Assembly: GCA_964535215.1 (NCBI GenBank)
Contig: CAZHST010000044.1
Location: 1-24,651 of the forward strand
DNA: 24,651 bases
DNA from: JACQHM01 sp964535215
GTDB taxonomy: Bacteria > Methylomirabilota > Methylomirabilia > Methylomirabilales > JACQHM01
Direction of reading: 5' to 3'
Numbering within the stretch: position 1 is the stretch's first letter; every line of letters begins with the position of its first letter. The notes beneath the pieces are model-generated. The model was not told the DNA's origin, made no database searches, and was given only the letters and a program-made list of their open reading frames with translations. The position numbers and the translations under genes were made by a program. Of the stretch, positions 1-7,167 are shown piece by piece.

Positions 1-531
1 GTCAGGACCTCTCGGTAAGGGGCCCGTCCCCTGGTCCCGACGGCGACCAGCAAGGTTCACGGTGAACAAACGCCAACCCCTCCCCACCCTCCGCTAAAGC
101 CTCCCTGAAGGGGCCTGCCCATGACCGGGGGTTGGAAAAAGCCCTTCACCCTTCTCCCCGGTCCCAAGCCCCTTGACCCGGAGCGAAGGGGAACGGTGAT
201 GATTCTCTTTCCGATATCGAGCCAGTTATTGACCTTGTTCCTCCGCGCTTCGTACGTGCCGGAGATGATGAGAAAGGTCGCCTCTTGGGCGCAAACTTCC
301 AGGCATGGTCTGGGAGCGGCTTCCGAGCGACCGGGACCGCCCGCCGGGCAAAGCGAAGGCGGGAGGCTCGTTTCATCCCTCCCCCCTGACCTTTCTGCGA
401 GGCCCGGATTTTGACAGGGCAAGAAGCGGTCAGCGGGGAAGGCGAATTCGGGCTGGTCATGGCCGCTATCCTGTGGTAAGCTTATTCCTACAACTCCATG
501 GCAGGGAAGCGGGAAAGAGAAAGGAGAGGAC
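1..531. other. Left-edge region without a convincing gene
   Basis: I see no recognisable protein, tRNA or rRNA in these 531 bases. Open frames exist on both strands, but they are rich in Pro, Gly, Arg and Ser, match no family I know, and are what high-GC non-coding DNA produces. The stretch around 195-300 is less GC-rich than its surroundings. A purine-rich Shine-Dalgarno sequence (AGGAGA, about 520-528) at the right end serves the gene starting at 532. A TTGACA lies at 411-416, but no acceptable -10 box sits 16-18 bases after it. The promoter of the 532-2397 unit is probably somewhere here but cannot be placed. Confidence 0.5.
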
Positions 532-1590
532 ATGGCGGGTTCAGGGAGGGAAGTCCTCATCAAGGCAGAGGTGCTAAAGCCGTTTTGCGTGGGCGTCCTC
601 TGTCACGCCGGGATGCCGGCGGAGGAGGCGGAGATCGTCGCCGACAACCTCGTCCAGGCAGACCTTCGGGGGGTGGACACCCACGGCGTCTCCCGCCTCC
701 ACGTCTACGTGGAGCGCCTGAAGCGAGGCCTCGTCTGTCCAAAAGCGGAGAGCAAGATCGTGAAGGAAACGCTGACGACGGCTCTGGTCGACGGGGGGAA
801 CGGGATGGGGGCGGTGGTCGGCGTCAGGGCGATGCGTCTGGCCATCGAAAAGGCCCAAGCAGCCGGGACGGGCTTCGTCGCGGTCAAGAACAGCAACCAT
901 TTTGGGGCGGCGGCCTACTTTGCCATGATGGCTTTGCCCTACGACATGATCGGCCTTACCCTGACCAATGGCCCGGCCGTCATGGCCCCCTGGGGGGCCT
1001 CCAGGTCCTACTTCGGCACGAACCCCTTTGCCGTCGCCATCCCCTCCCTGGAGGAGCCCCCGGTGGTCCTCGACATGGCGGCCTCCGTCGCCGCCCGGGG
1101 GAAGATCATCATGGCGGCCAAAAAGCAAGAGAGCATTCCCTTGGGATGGGCCATTGATCCAGAGGGGAACCCCACCACCGATCCTGAAGCCGCTTTGAAA
1201 GGGAGCCTCCTCCCCTTAGGCTACAAAGGGTCCGGCATCGCCTTCATCGTTGAGATCCTCTCGGGGATCCTGACCGGAGGACCCTTCGGCCCCGGCGTCG
1301 GCGAGCTGTACCGGTTCGAGAGGCCTCAGGAGGTCTGCCACCTCTTCGGGGCCCTGGCCGTCGAGGCCTTCACCCCGGTCCAGGAGTTCAAGCAACGGGT
1401 TGACCGGTTGATCCGGGAGGTCCGGGCCACGCCAAAGGCCCCCGGGGTCGAGAAGATTTACTTCCCCGGGGAGATCGAGTGGGAGAAAGCGAAGGTCCGT
1501 GCCGAGCAGGGCATCCCGTTAAGCGAGGCCGTTTACCAGGAGCTGACCCGTCTGGGGGAGGCGTGTGGGCTGACCCTGGGAATCGCATGA
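532..1590 (+). CDS. LDH2/MDH2-family NAD(P)-dependent 2-hydroxyacid (malate/L-lactate type) dehydrogenase
   Basis: This 352-residue protein belongs to the LDH2/malate dehydrogenase family (YlbC, YiaK, ureidoglycolate and sulfolactate dehydrogenases). Members interconvert 2-oxo and 2-hydroxy acids with NAD(P) in the cytosol. The family signature is near the N-terminus: RGVDTHGVSR, with the catalytic His at residue 51. It is followed by the NSNHFG segment (about 122-127), the GTNPFAVAIP nucleotide-binding stretch, and YKGSGIAFIVEILSGILTGG near residue 225. Length is normal. The ATG at 532 is preceded by AAGGAGAGGAC, a good ribosome site. The aldolase gene begins 18 bases downstream, so the two are very likely cotranscribed. 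The exact substrate cannot be read from sequence. Family call confident, substrate unknown. Confidence 0.93.
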   Translation: MAGSGREVLIKAEVLKPFCVGVLCHAGMPAEEAEIVADNLVQADLRGVDTHGVSRLHVYVERLKRGLVCPKAESKIVKETLTTALVDGGNGMGAVVGVRAMRLAIEKAQAAGTGFVAVKNSNHFGAAAYFAMMALPYDMIGLTLTNGPAVMAPWGASRSYFGTNPFAVAIPSLEEPPVVLDMAASVAARGKIIMAAKKQESIPLGWAIDPEGNPTTDPEAALKGSLLPLGYKGSGIAFIVEILSGILTGGPFGPGVGELYRFERPQEVCHLFGALAVEAFTPVQEFKQRVDRLIREVRATPKAPGVEKIYFPGEIEWEKAKVRAEQGIPLSEAVYQELTRLGEACGLTLGIA

Positions 1591-1608
1591 ACCGACGAGG
1601 AGGAAGCC

Positions 1609-2397
1609 ATGATCATGGAGAACCGGATCAAGCGGATCCTGAAGGAGGGAGGGGTCGTCATCGGAACGATGGTCGCCCACCTCCGGGTGCCCAGCATCGC
1701 CCCCATGTTAAAGGCGGCTGGCTTCGATTTCTTCTTTATTGACCGGGAGCACGGGAGCATCGGGGTCGAGGCCATGGCTGATTTGATCATTGCGGCCCGG
1801 GGGGCGGGGATTGCCCCCATCGTCCGGGTCCCGGCCCTAGAGCCCCAGCTCCTCGCCCACCCCTTGGACCTGGGGGCCGCCGGCATCCTCTGCCCCCAGA
1901 CAGAAACGAAGGAGGAGGTGGAGCTGATCATCCGCTCGACCAAATACTTCCCGGGAGGGGAGCGGGGGATGTCCCTTCGGAACATCCACACCGACTTCGA
2001 GAAGGGCAAAGGGGAGGAAGTCACCAGGCGCCTGAACGAGGAGACCTTGATCGTCCTTCAGGTGGAGACGGCGAAAGGGATTGACAACCTGGAGCGTCTC
2101 CTCGAGGTGGAGGGGGTGGATGCCGCCTTCGTTGGCCCCAATGACCTCTCCCAGACCCTTGGCATCCCCGGCCAGATCCACCACCCCGAGGTTGTGAAGC
2201 GGATCGAGCGGCTGATCGAGGTCTGCCAGAAAGCAGGGGTCGCCCCCGGACTTCACACCTACGATCTGGATTCGGCCAAAGCGTGGCTGAAGAAGGGGAT
2301 CAAGCTCTTGGGGTTTGCAGGGGATGCCCCCCTGATCGTGGACAGTGGAGCAAAAGTGACCTTGGAGCTTCGAGGCTTCCTCCAAGACCTCGGGTAA
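1609..2397 (+). CDS. HpcH/HpaI-family class II 2-oxo-acid aldolase
   Basis: This 262-residue protein is a HpcH/HpaI aldolase (relatives: HpaI, GarL, YfaU), metal-dependent enzymes that split 2-keto-3-deoxy acids into pyruvate and an aldehyde. The active-site residues of E. coli HpaI have clear counterparts: His48 in IDREHGS, Arg73 in VRVPALEP, the metal ligands Glu153 in QVETAKG and Asp179 in FVGPNDLS. A PGGERGM loop lies near 116-121. The ATG at 1609 has GAGGAGG five to six bases upstream and is preferred over the ATG two codons later. It sits 18 bases after the LDH2-type dehydrogenase, suggesting a short path in which a hydroxy/keto acid is interconverted and cleaved. The stop lies 4 bases from the end of the convergent gene. 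The substrate is not determinable. Confidence 0.93.
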   Translation: MIMENRIKRILKEGGVVIGTMVAHLRVPSIAPMLKAAGFDFFFIDREHGSIGVEAMADLIIAARGAGIAPIVRVPALEPQLLAHPLDLGAAGILCPQTETKEEVELIIRSTKYFPGGERGMSLRNIHTDFEKGKGEEVTRRLNEETLIVLQVETAKGIDNLERLLEVEGVDAAFVGPNDLSQTLGIPGQIHHPEVVKRIERLIEVCQKAGVAPGLHTYDLDSAKAWLKKGIKLLGFAGDAPLIVDSGAKVTLELRGFLQDLG

Positions 2398-2401
2398 AGG
2401 C

Positions 2402-4030
2402 CTAGGGGCTTTCCTTCCCTGATCCCTCCAGGACCTGGATTCTCCGCCGGACCATGTCGGCCGCCTTCCCTTGAGGGTCCAGCTCCAGCGACCGCTTGAG
2501 GTGGAAAAGGGCCTTGGGGTGATCCCTCCTCCGCTCCAGGTACAGGAGGCCGAGATGCCGGTGGGCCGAGGCGTTCCGGGGGGCGATCCTGAGCTCCCGC
2601 TCGAAATACGGGATCGCCTCCTCGTACCGCCCCTCGAGGGCCAAGAGCAGGCCGAGATCATGGTTCAACCCGGGGAGGAAAGGGGCTTTCTCAGCCACCT
2701 TCCTGAAGGCGATGATCGCCTCCCGGTACTGCCCCCGACCGGCCAGGACCTGCCCCAACATCCCGTAGTCGTTGGGACGGATCAGCTCCACCTTCCACGG
2801 CCTCATCACGAGGGCCAGGGCCAGGACGGAGAGCCCTCCAACCAAAACCTTTCGAACCTCCCCCTCCCTGAGTCGCCGGTGGCCTTCGACCAGGGCGTAA
2901 GCCGCAAAGACGATGAGGGGGGGGAGGATCGGGAGCCGGAACCGGCTGATGATGTAGAACAGGGTGATGGAGAGATGGTAGGAGGCCATGAACAGCAAGA
3001 GGTGAAGGTTCCTCCTCCCCCCTCTCGCGGCCAGGACGATCCCGAGAAGGCCTAACGGAACGACGATCCAGAACGGGAAGAGGGGGAGCTTCAAGACCGT
3101 GGAGAATTCCCGGAAAAGATAGTAGTTCACGTTCTGAGGGGCCTCATAGCCCCAGAAGAAGAGGACGGCCTTGGCGAGGAAATGCCGCCAGAACGGCCAG
3201 GAGAAGATAGGCATCAGAGGCTCTTGGGGATAGACCATCCCCACCGCCTTGGAGTCGAAGCTGTTCCCCTGACGAAATGTCACGGGTCCCGACCCGGAGA
3301 TGAGGACCAGGTCCCCTCCCACCAGATAATTCCTGAGTGTCACAGGGGCGATGGTGAGGAGGAGGCCGATCCCGACCAGGAGCGCGGCCTTCCAGGCCCT
3401 TCTCCCTTCCTCCCTTGACCGGATCCAGAACACGGGGAACAAGAACGCCGGGAAGAGAAGCAGGTTCGGACGGGCCAGGCAGGCCAGGCCGATCAGGATC
3501 CCCGAGAGGAGCCAGTGGGCTGTCCTCGGATGGTGGAAGGTATAGGTCAGGTGGAGGAGCATGGCGGTGGTCATGAACACCTCCAGGGTTGTGCTGTGAA
3601 GGACCGCGCCAAAGAAGATGAAGGGACCGTAGAGCGCGGCGAGGAAAGCGGCCAGGAGGCCGACCTGCGCGTCAAAGGCCCGCTTGCCCAGGCTGTAAAT
3701 CAGGACGACCGTCATAGCCCCCAGGAGCATCTGGAGCAGGGCGGCCAAGAAAAGGTCCCGGCCGAGGAGGGCGAAGACCGTGCCCAGGAAGTAGGGGAAC
3801 AGGGGAGCCTGCCAGAAGGCCCCCTCTCCCAGGCCTAGCCAGTTTCCGTCGGCGATCCGGGAGGCCCACCGGATGAAGCCCTTCATATCGGTCCCATCCA
3901 ACAGGTTGAACTCGAAGACCGGGGAGGAAGAGATCTCCAGCAAAAACGAGAGACGGATGGCAAAGGCGAGGAGGAAAAGGAGCCAGAGCCTCTCCCGTTC
4001 CCGATTGGGGGGGGGATTAGGACCTCCCAT
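2402..4030 (-). CDS. GT-C (GT39/ArnT-like) membrane glycosyltransferase with C-terminal TPRs
   Basis: This 542-residue integral membrane protein starts with a hydrophobic segment (about 15-33). The first extracytoplasmic loop then carries LLDGTDMKGF, in which Asp48 matches the catalytic acidic site of GT-C enzymes. Roughly ten further membrane segments follow to about residue 415. The C-terminal 110 residues form about three TPRs (GRGQYREAIIAFRKV, EGRYEEAIPYFEREL, and a third with KALFHLKRSLELDP). GT39/PMT-like enzymes transfer a sugar from a polyprenyl-phosphate carrier to lipid or protein on the periplasmic side. The gene overlaps the upstream polyprenyl-phosphate sugar synthase by 14 bases, fitting a donor-synthase/transferase pair. 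The acceptor is unknown; the TPRs may bind it (inference). Confidence 0.88.
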   Translation of the reverse strand: MGGPNPPPNRERERLWLLFLLAFAIRLSFLLEISSSPVFEFNLLDGTDMKGFIRWASRIADGNWLGLGEGAFWQAPLFPYFLGTVFALLGRDLFLAALLQMLLGAMTVVLIYSLGKRAFDAQVGLLAAFLAALYGPFIFFGAVLHSTTLEVFMTTAMLLHLTYTFHHPRTAHWLLSGILIGLACLARPNLLLFPAFLFPVFWIRSREEGRRAWKAALLVGIGLLLTIAPVTLRNYLVGGDLVLISGSGPVTFRQGNSFDSKAVGMVYPQEPLMPIFSWPFWRHFLAKAVLFFWGYEAPQNVNYYLFREFSTVLKLPLFPFWIVVPLGLLGIVLAARGGRRNLHLLLFMASYHLSITLFYIISRFRLPILPPLIVFAAYALVEGHRRLREGEVRKVLVGGLSVLALALVMRPWKVELIRPNDYGMLGQVLAGRGQYREAIIAFRKVAEKAPFLPGLNHDLGLLLALEGRYEEAIPYFERELRIAPRNASAHRHLGLLYLERRRDHPKALFHLKRSLELDPQGKAADMVRRRIQVLEGSGKESP

Positions 4031-4742
4031 GGCCCCGTCTCGAACAGGTAGAGAAGCGGAGGCGCCAGACGGTCAAGGCCGCCTCCCAGACGATCCGCCG
4101 GGACATCTTGGAGACCCCGGAACGGCGGCCGTAGAAGATGATGGGGATCTCGCCTATCTTGAAGCCAAGCCGGTGGGCCCGGTAGACCATCTCGATCTGG
4201 AAGGCGTAGCCGTTGGAGAGGATCCTGGAGAGATCCATCGTCTCCAGGACTCCCCGGCGGTAACAGCGATAGCCTGTGGTCAGGTCCGTAAGCTCTAAGC
4301 CGGTCACGGCCCGGGCGTAGGCGTTTGCCAGGTAACTCAAGAGCAGCCTCCCAAAACCCCAGTGGACGATGCTGACCCCGTCCAGATAGCGGGAGCCAAG
4401 GACGACGTCGTAATCCTTGATCGAGGTCAGGAAGTCTGGGATGCTCCTGGGATCATGGGAGCGGTCAGCGTCCATCTCGAAGATGCACTTGTAGTCCCGC
4501 TCCAGGGCAAAGCGGAATCCGGCGACGTAGGCACTCCCCAACCCCAGCTTCTCCTCCCGGTGGAGGACCGCGATCCTGGAATCGGCCTTCGCCAGCTGAT
4601 CAATCAACTCGCCGGTCCCATCGGGGGAGTTGTCGTCAACGAAGAGAAGGTCCAGGTCCAGCCCCAGGTCAAGAATCCGGGAGGCCAGCCATTCGACATT
4701 CTCCCGCTCGTTGTAAGTCGGGATGATGACGAGCGCTCTCAT
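4017..4742 (-). CDS. Polyprenol-phosphate mannosyl/glycosyltransferase (Dpm1-like, GT2)
   Basis: This 241-residue GT-A family 2 glycosyltransferase resembles soluble Dpm1, which makes polyprenyl-phosphate-mannose from GDP-mannose at the inner face of the membrane. Seen in order: the N-terminal IIPTYNERENV (6-16), FVDDNSPDGTG (34-44), the metal-binding EMDADRSHDP with Asp91 and Asp93, LGSRYLDG, the TDLTTGYRCYRR segment typical of Dpm1, and SNGYAFQIEM. There is no C-terminal membrane domain. The start ATG at 4742 follows GGGGAACCGCC. It is first in a two-gene operon, its 3' end overlapping the GT-C gene by 14 bases. The donor could be a hexose other than mannose. Confidence 0.92.
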   Translation of the reverse strand: MRALVIIPTYNERENVEWLASRILDLGLDLDLLFVDDNSPDGTGELIDQLAKADSRIAVLHREEKLGLGSAYVAGFRFALERDYKCIFEMDADRSHDPRSIPDFLTSIKDYDVVLGSRYLDGVSIVHWGFGRLLLSYLANAYARAVTGLELTDLTTGYRCYRRGVLETMDLSRILSNGYAFQIEMVYRAHRLGFKIGEIPIIFYGRRSGVSKMSRRIVWEAALTVWRLRFSTCSRRGHGRS

Positions 4743-4856
4743 GGCGGTTCCCCGGGCAGAAGATAAGCAAGATTGGTGCCACAGGAGATCGGGGGTCGAG
4801 GGGTCCTATATGGGGAGAAACCATCCGTCGGATGGAGGCGAGATGGGAGGTCCCCC

Positions 4857-5771
4857 ATGACCGGTCTGGCCACCATCAAGGCGTTCGAGCGGTACCGGGA
4901 GATCATCCCCGATTTCGAAGGGTTTCTTGCGGCCCTCTCGAAACCGCCGCTCCCCTCCATCCGTGTCAACACCCTGAAGATCGGCATCAAATCCTTTGAA
5001 GCCTTGATGGCAACCAGGGGCTATCGGCTCGAGCCGGTTCCAGGCCTCGAGGAGGCCTTTCTCCTTCCCGGTGTTGAAGCCCCAGGCTCGACCATCGAGT
5101 ACTTCCTCGGATACTACCACATCCAGGGTCTGACGTCGATGCTCCCCCCAAGGATCCTGGACCCCCAGCCCGGGGAGAGGATCCTTGACCTCTGCGCCGC
5201 CCCCGGGGGAAAGACCACCCATTTGGCCCAACTTATGCATGGGAAAGGGCTGATCGTTGCCAACGATGTCAAGCCGGATCGGCTGGGCATTCTACGGTCG
5301 CACATTGACCGGCTGGGGGCAACCTGCATCCTCACATGTATGTATCAAGGGCAAGGCTTTCCAACGAAGATGAAGTTTGACCGCGTCCTCCTGGATCCCC
5401 CCTGCTCCGCCGAGGGGACCTATCGAAGGAGCGGCACCCCGTTGACCGAGGACCCCAGGGTCATCCCCCGCCTGGCCCGCCTCCAACGGCTGCTCCTCCG
5501 CCGGGCCTTGGAAACCCTGGCCCCAGGGGGGATGCTGGTCTACTCCACCTGCACCTACGCCCCTGAGGAGAATGAGATGGTCCTCGATGAGATCTTGAAG
5601 GAGGGCTTGGGGGAGCTTTTGGAGATCTCCATCCCCTTCCCCCACTCCCCGGGGTTGTCCTCATGGCAGGGGAACAGGCTCCACCCCGATTTGGAGAAGG
5701 CGATCCGGATCTATCCCCATCAGGTGAACTCATGGGGGTTCTTCATTGCTCGTCTCCGTAAGCGATCCTGA
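4857..5771 (+). CDS. RsmB/RsmF (NOP2/Sun)-family tRNA/rRNA cytosine-C5 methyltransferase, catalytic part only
   Basis: This SAM-dependent RNA m5C methyltransferase has motif I LDLCAAPGGKTTHLA (110-124), motif IV LLDPPCS with Cys183, and motif VI VYSTCTYAPEENE with the catalytic Cys232. It ends in the family's RIYPHQVNSWGFFIARL. An in-frame ATG exists at 4773, but 4857 is chosen: GGGAGG sits six bases upstream and homologous sequence begins just after it, giving 304 residues. E. coli RsmF (about 480 residues) carries a PUA-like tail; here the chain stops after the catalytic domain. The PUA-like domain is on the next, 26-base-overlapping gene in another frame. The target nucleotide (tRNA 48/49 or 16S/23S) is unknown. 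It opens a plus-strand cluster divergent from the Dpm1-like gene; the 114-bp gap must hold both promoters. Confidence 0.93.
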   Translation: MTGLATIKAFERYREIIPDFEGFLAALSKPPLPSIRVNTLKIGIKSFEALMATRGYRLEPVPGLEEAFLLPGVEAPGSTIEYFLGYYHIQGLTSMLPPRILDPQPGERILDLCAAPGGKTTHLAQLMHGKGLIVANDVKPDRLGILRSHIDRLGATCILTCMYQGQGFPTKMKFDRVLLDPPCSAEGTYRRSGTPLTEDPRVIPRLARLQRLLLRRALETLAPGGMLVYSTCTYAPEENEMVLDEILKEGLGELLEISIPFPHSPGLSSWQGNRLHPDLEKAIRIYPHQVNSWGFFIARLRKRS

Positions 5772-6225
5772 GCGTCAAGCGATCCTGGCCTATTTCTTCG
5801 AGCGATTTGGCATCCCCTTTGAGGCCTTCGAAGGGGTCCGCCTCCTCCGCCGGGCGGGGACGATCTGGGCCGTCGCCGAGGCCCCTGGCCTCGACGAGGC
5901 CCTGGAAAGGCTAAAGGTCCAGACAGCCGGCATCCCCCTCCTGCGGGTCAAGACCCCCAAGTGGAAGCCGACCACCTTTGGCCTCCACGTCTTTGGCCGG
6001 TATGCCCGGAAGAACATCGCTGATCTGAGCGATGGGGAGGTCATCCCCTTCCTACGGGGGGAAACGATCAGGAGGACGCTCCCGGCCGAGCCAGGATACG
6101 TCATCGTCCGGTGGCAGGGGCACCTCTTAGGCTGCGGTCTCTACAACCAAAGGGGGGGGCTTCGGTCTCAAATCCCCAGCAACGCCAGAGCGCCCTTAAA
6201 AGTCGAGGCGGGGGAAGAGGGATGA
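5746..6225 (+). CDS. Stand-alone RsmF-type PUA-like RNA-binding protein
   Basis: This 159-residue protein looks like the C-terminal RNA-binding (Methyltranf_PUA-type) part of RsmF made as a separate chain. Residues 113-150 (PAEPGYVIVRWQGHLLGCGLY, then GGLRSQIPSNAR) follow the usual PUA-like ending in which GW/Y-V-V...G...LG.G is followed by a basic LK/R..P segment. Residues 60-105 match the pre-PUA region. The likely start is TTG at 5746 with GGGGG eight bases upstream, inside the methyltransferase gene (26-base overlap, +1 frame relative to it). It presumably guides that enzyme to RNA. Alternatives are a later start, or a frameshift that split one RsmF-like gene. Its stop overlaps an ATG (ATGA at 6222). 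Confidence 0.75.
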   Translation: MLVSVSDPERQAILAYFFERFGIPFEAFEGVRLLRRAGTIWAVAEAPGLDEALERLKVQTAGIPLLRVKTPKWKPTTFGLHVFGRYARKNIADLSDGEVIPFLRGETIRRTLPAEPGYVIVRWQGHLLGCGLYNQRGGLRSQIPSNARAPLKVEAGEEG

Positions 6226-6287
6226 CCTCTACCGGTGGAAAGGGTGAAGCCGCCCCTTTGCAAACCTGGCCAGGGGAGGACTTGGTG

Positions 6288-6470
6288 ATGAAACAAACCG
6301 AAGGCGAGAAGACGGCACGGGTGATCTGCCTCATCATCGGCCTTTTGGGGACGATCGTCGTGGGGGTGCCCTTCATCTTCGACGTCGGCCCCCAGATGGC
6401 CTATTTCTTGCTTGTGGGAACCGGTCTGGCCGTGGTCGGGTTAGCAGCCTTTCTGTTCTTCTCGATCTAA
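6288..6470 (+). CDS. Small two-helix membrane protein, unknown function
   Basis: This 60-residue protein consists almost only of two predicted membrane helices (about 12-31 and 38-58) with a short charged N-terminus (MKQTEGEKTAR) and no C-terminal tail. I do not recognise a family. The ATG at 6288 is preceded by AGGGGAGGA at a spacing of about seven bases. An earlier in-frame ATG at 6222 overlaps the stop of the PUA-like gene (ATGA) and would add 22 residues rich in Gly, Pro and Thr; that may reflect translational coupling. It precedes a HAMP membrane protein by 47 bases on the same strand. It is probably real, given the strong ribosome site and the hydrophobic pattern. Confidence 0.6.
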   Translation: MKQTEGEKTARVICLIIGLLGTIVVGVPFIFDVGPQMAYFLLVGTGLAVVGLAAFLFFSI

Positions 6471-6517
6471 GCCCCGTTCCCGCCAAGGTCCAGGACCCTT
6501 CGGCACGGAGAAGGACG

Positions 6518-7141
6518 ATGCGCCAACCCCGCCGGCGAAGGCACAGGCTGGTCAACCCCCGCTTCCAGCTCACCCTGGCGTTCTGGGTAGGCTGCCTGAC
6601 CGGGCTCTTTTCCCTGGCGTGGCTTGCCGCCTCCTACTACCCCCTCCGTCAAGCCCTCCTGACCATGGCCGACCTCCCCGAGCGGGCCAGGCTGGCTAGT
6701 GCCCTCGATGAAATTCAGCGGACCCTCCTCTTCACCGCCCTGGCGGTGACCCTTTTGGCCATGCTCCTGGCCCTCTACGCCGCCCATCGGATCGCAGGGC
6801 CCCTCTTCAGGCTGCAACAAATCCTGAAGGCCATGATCGAGGGGGACTTCTCCCACCAAGTCGAGTTCCGGAAGATGGATGCCTTCAAAGAGTTCCAATC
6901 CCTTGTGAACCTCCTGGGCGAGAGGATGGCGAAGCTGAAGCGTCAGGCAGAACGGGACCGGGAGCTTTTGAAGCTCCTCCGGGGACAGGTGGGGGAGTTA
7001 GACACCCTCGTCCGGGCGGACGGCTGGAAGAAAGAGGAGATCCGGCGTTTCGTGGCCAAGGTCAGGCGGGAGCTGGCAACCCTGGAGAACGAGGAGGTCC
7101 TTTGGCGCTCCCCATCCCCTGACGGAGGCCTTCAGGGGTGA
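6518..7141 (+). CDS. HAMP-domain membrane protein lacking an output domain
   Basis: This 207-residue inner-membrane protein has a basic N-terminus, TM1 (about 17-39), a very short periplasmic stretch of about 28 residues, TM2 (69-89), and a HAMP segment (89-140) with the HRIAGPLFRL start typical of HAMP connectors. A charged helix or coiled coil runs to about 195. No kinase, cyclase, GGDEF or chemotaxis output module follows, and the gene is not truncated by a visible stop defect. HAMP domains relay motion across membranes in dimers; a free-standing one may partner with another protein. ATG at 6518 has GGAGAAGG just upstream. The gene ends 26 bases before the end of secA on the other strand. 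Role unknown. Confidence 0.82.
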   Translation: MRQPRRRRHRLVNPRFQLTLAFWVGCLTGLFSLAWLAASYYPLRQALLTMADLPERARLASALDEIQRTLLFTALAVTLLAMLLALYAAHRIAGPLFRLQQILKAMIEGDFSHQVEFRKMDAFKEFQSLVNLLGERMAKLKRQAERDRELLKLLRGQVGELDTLVRADGWKKEEIRRFVAKVRRELATLENEEVLWRSPSPDGGLQG

Positions 7142-7167
7142 GGGATGGGAGGCCGTTGGGGTGTCCT

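Noticed and set aside
124..162. Inverted repeat ACCGGGG...CCCCGGT as a terminator or operator
   Set aside because: It has a 25-base loop, no U-run and no upstream gene to terminate; such GC-rich matches are common by chance here.
411..439. TTGACA as a -35 for the dehydrogenase/aldolase operon
   Set aside because: The bases 16-18 positions downstream (around CGGGGA) bear no resemblance to a -10 box.
57..563. Long minus-strand open frame (168 codons) at the left edge
   Set aside because: Its composition is dominated by Pro, Gly, Arg and Ser with no family resemblance, and it overlaps the ribosome site and start of the clear plus-strand dehydrogenase gene.
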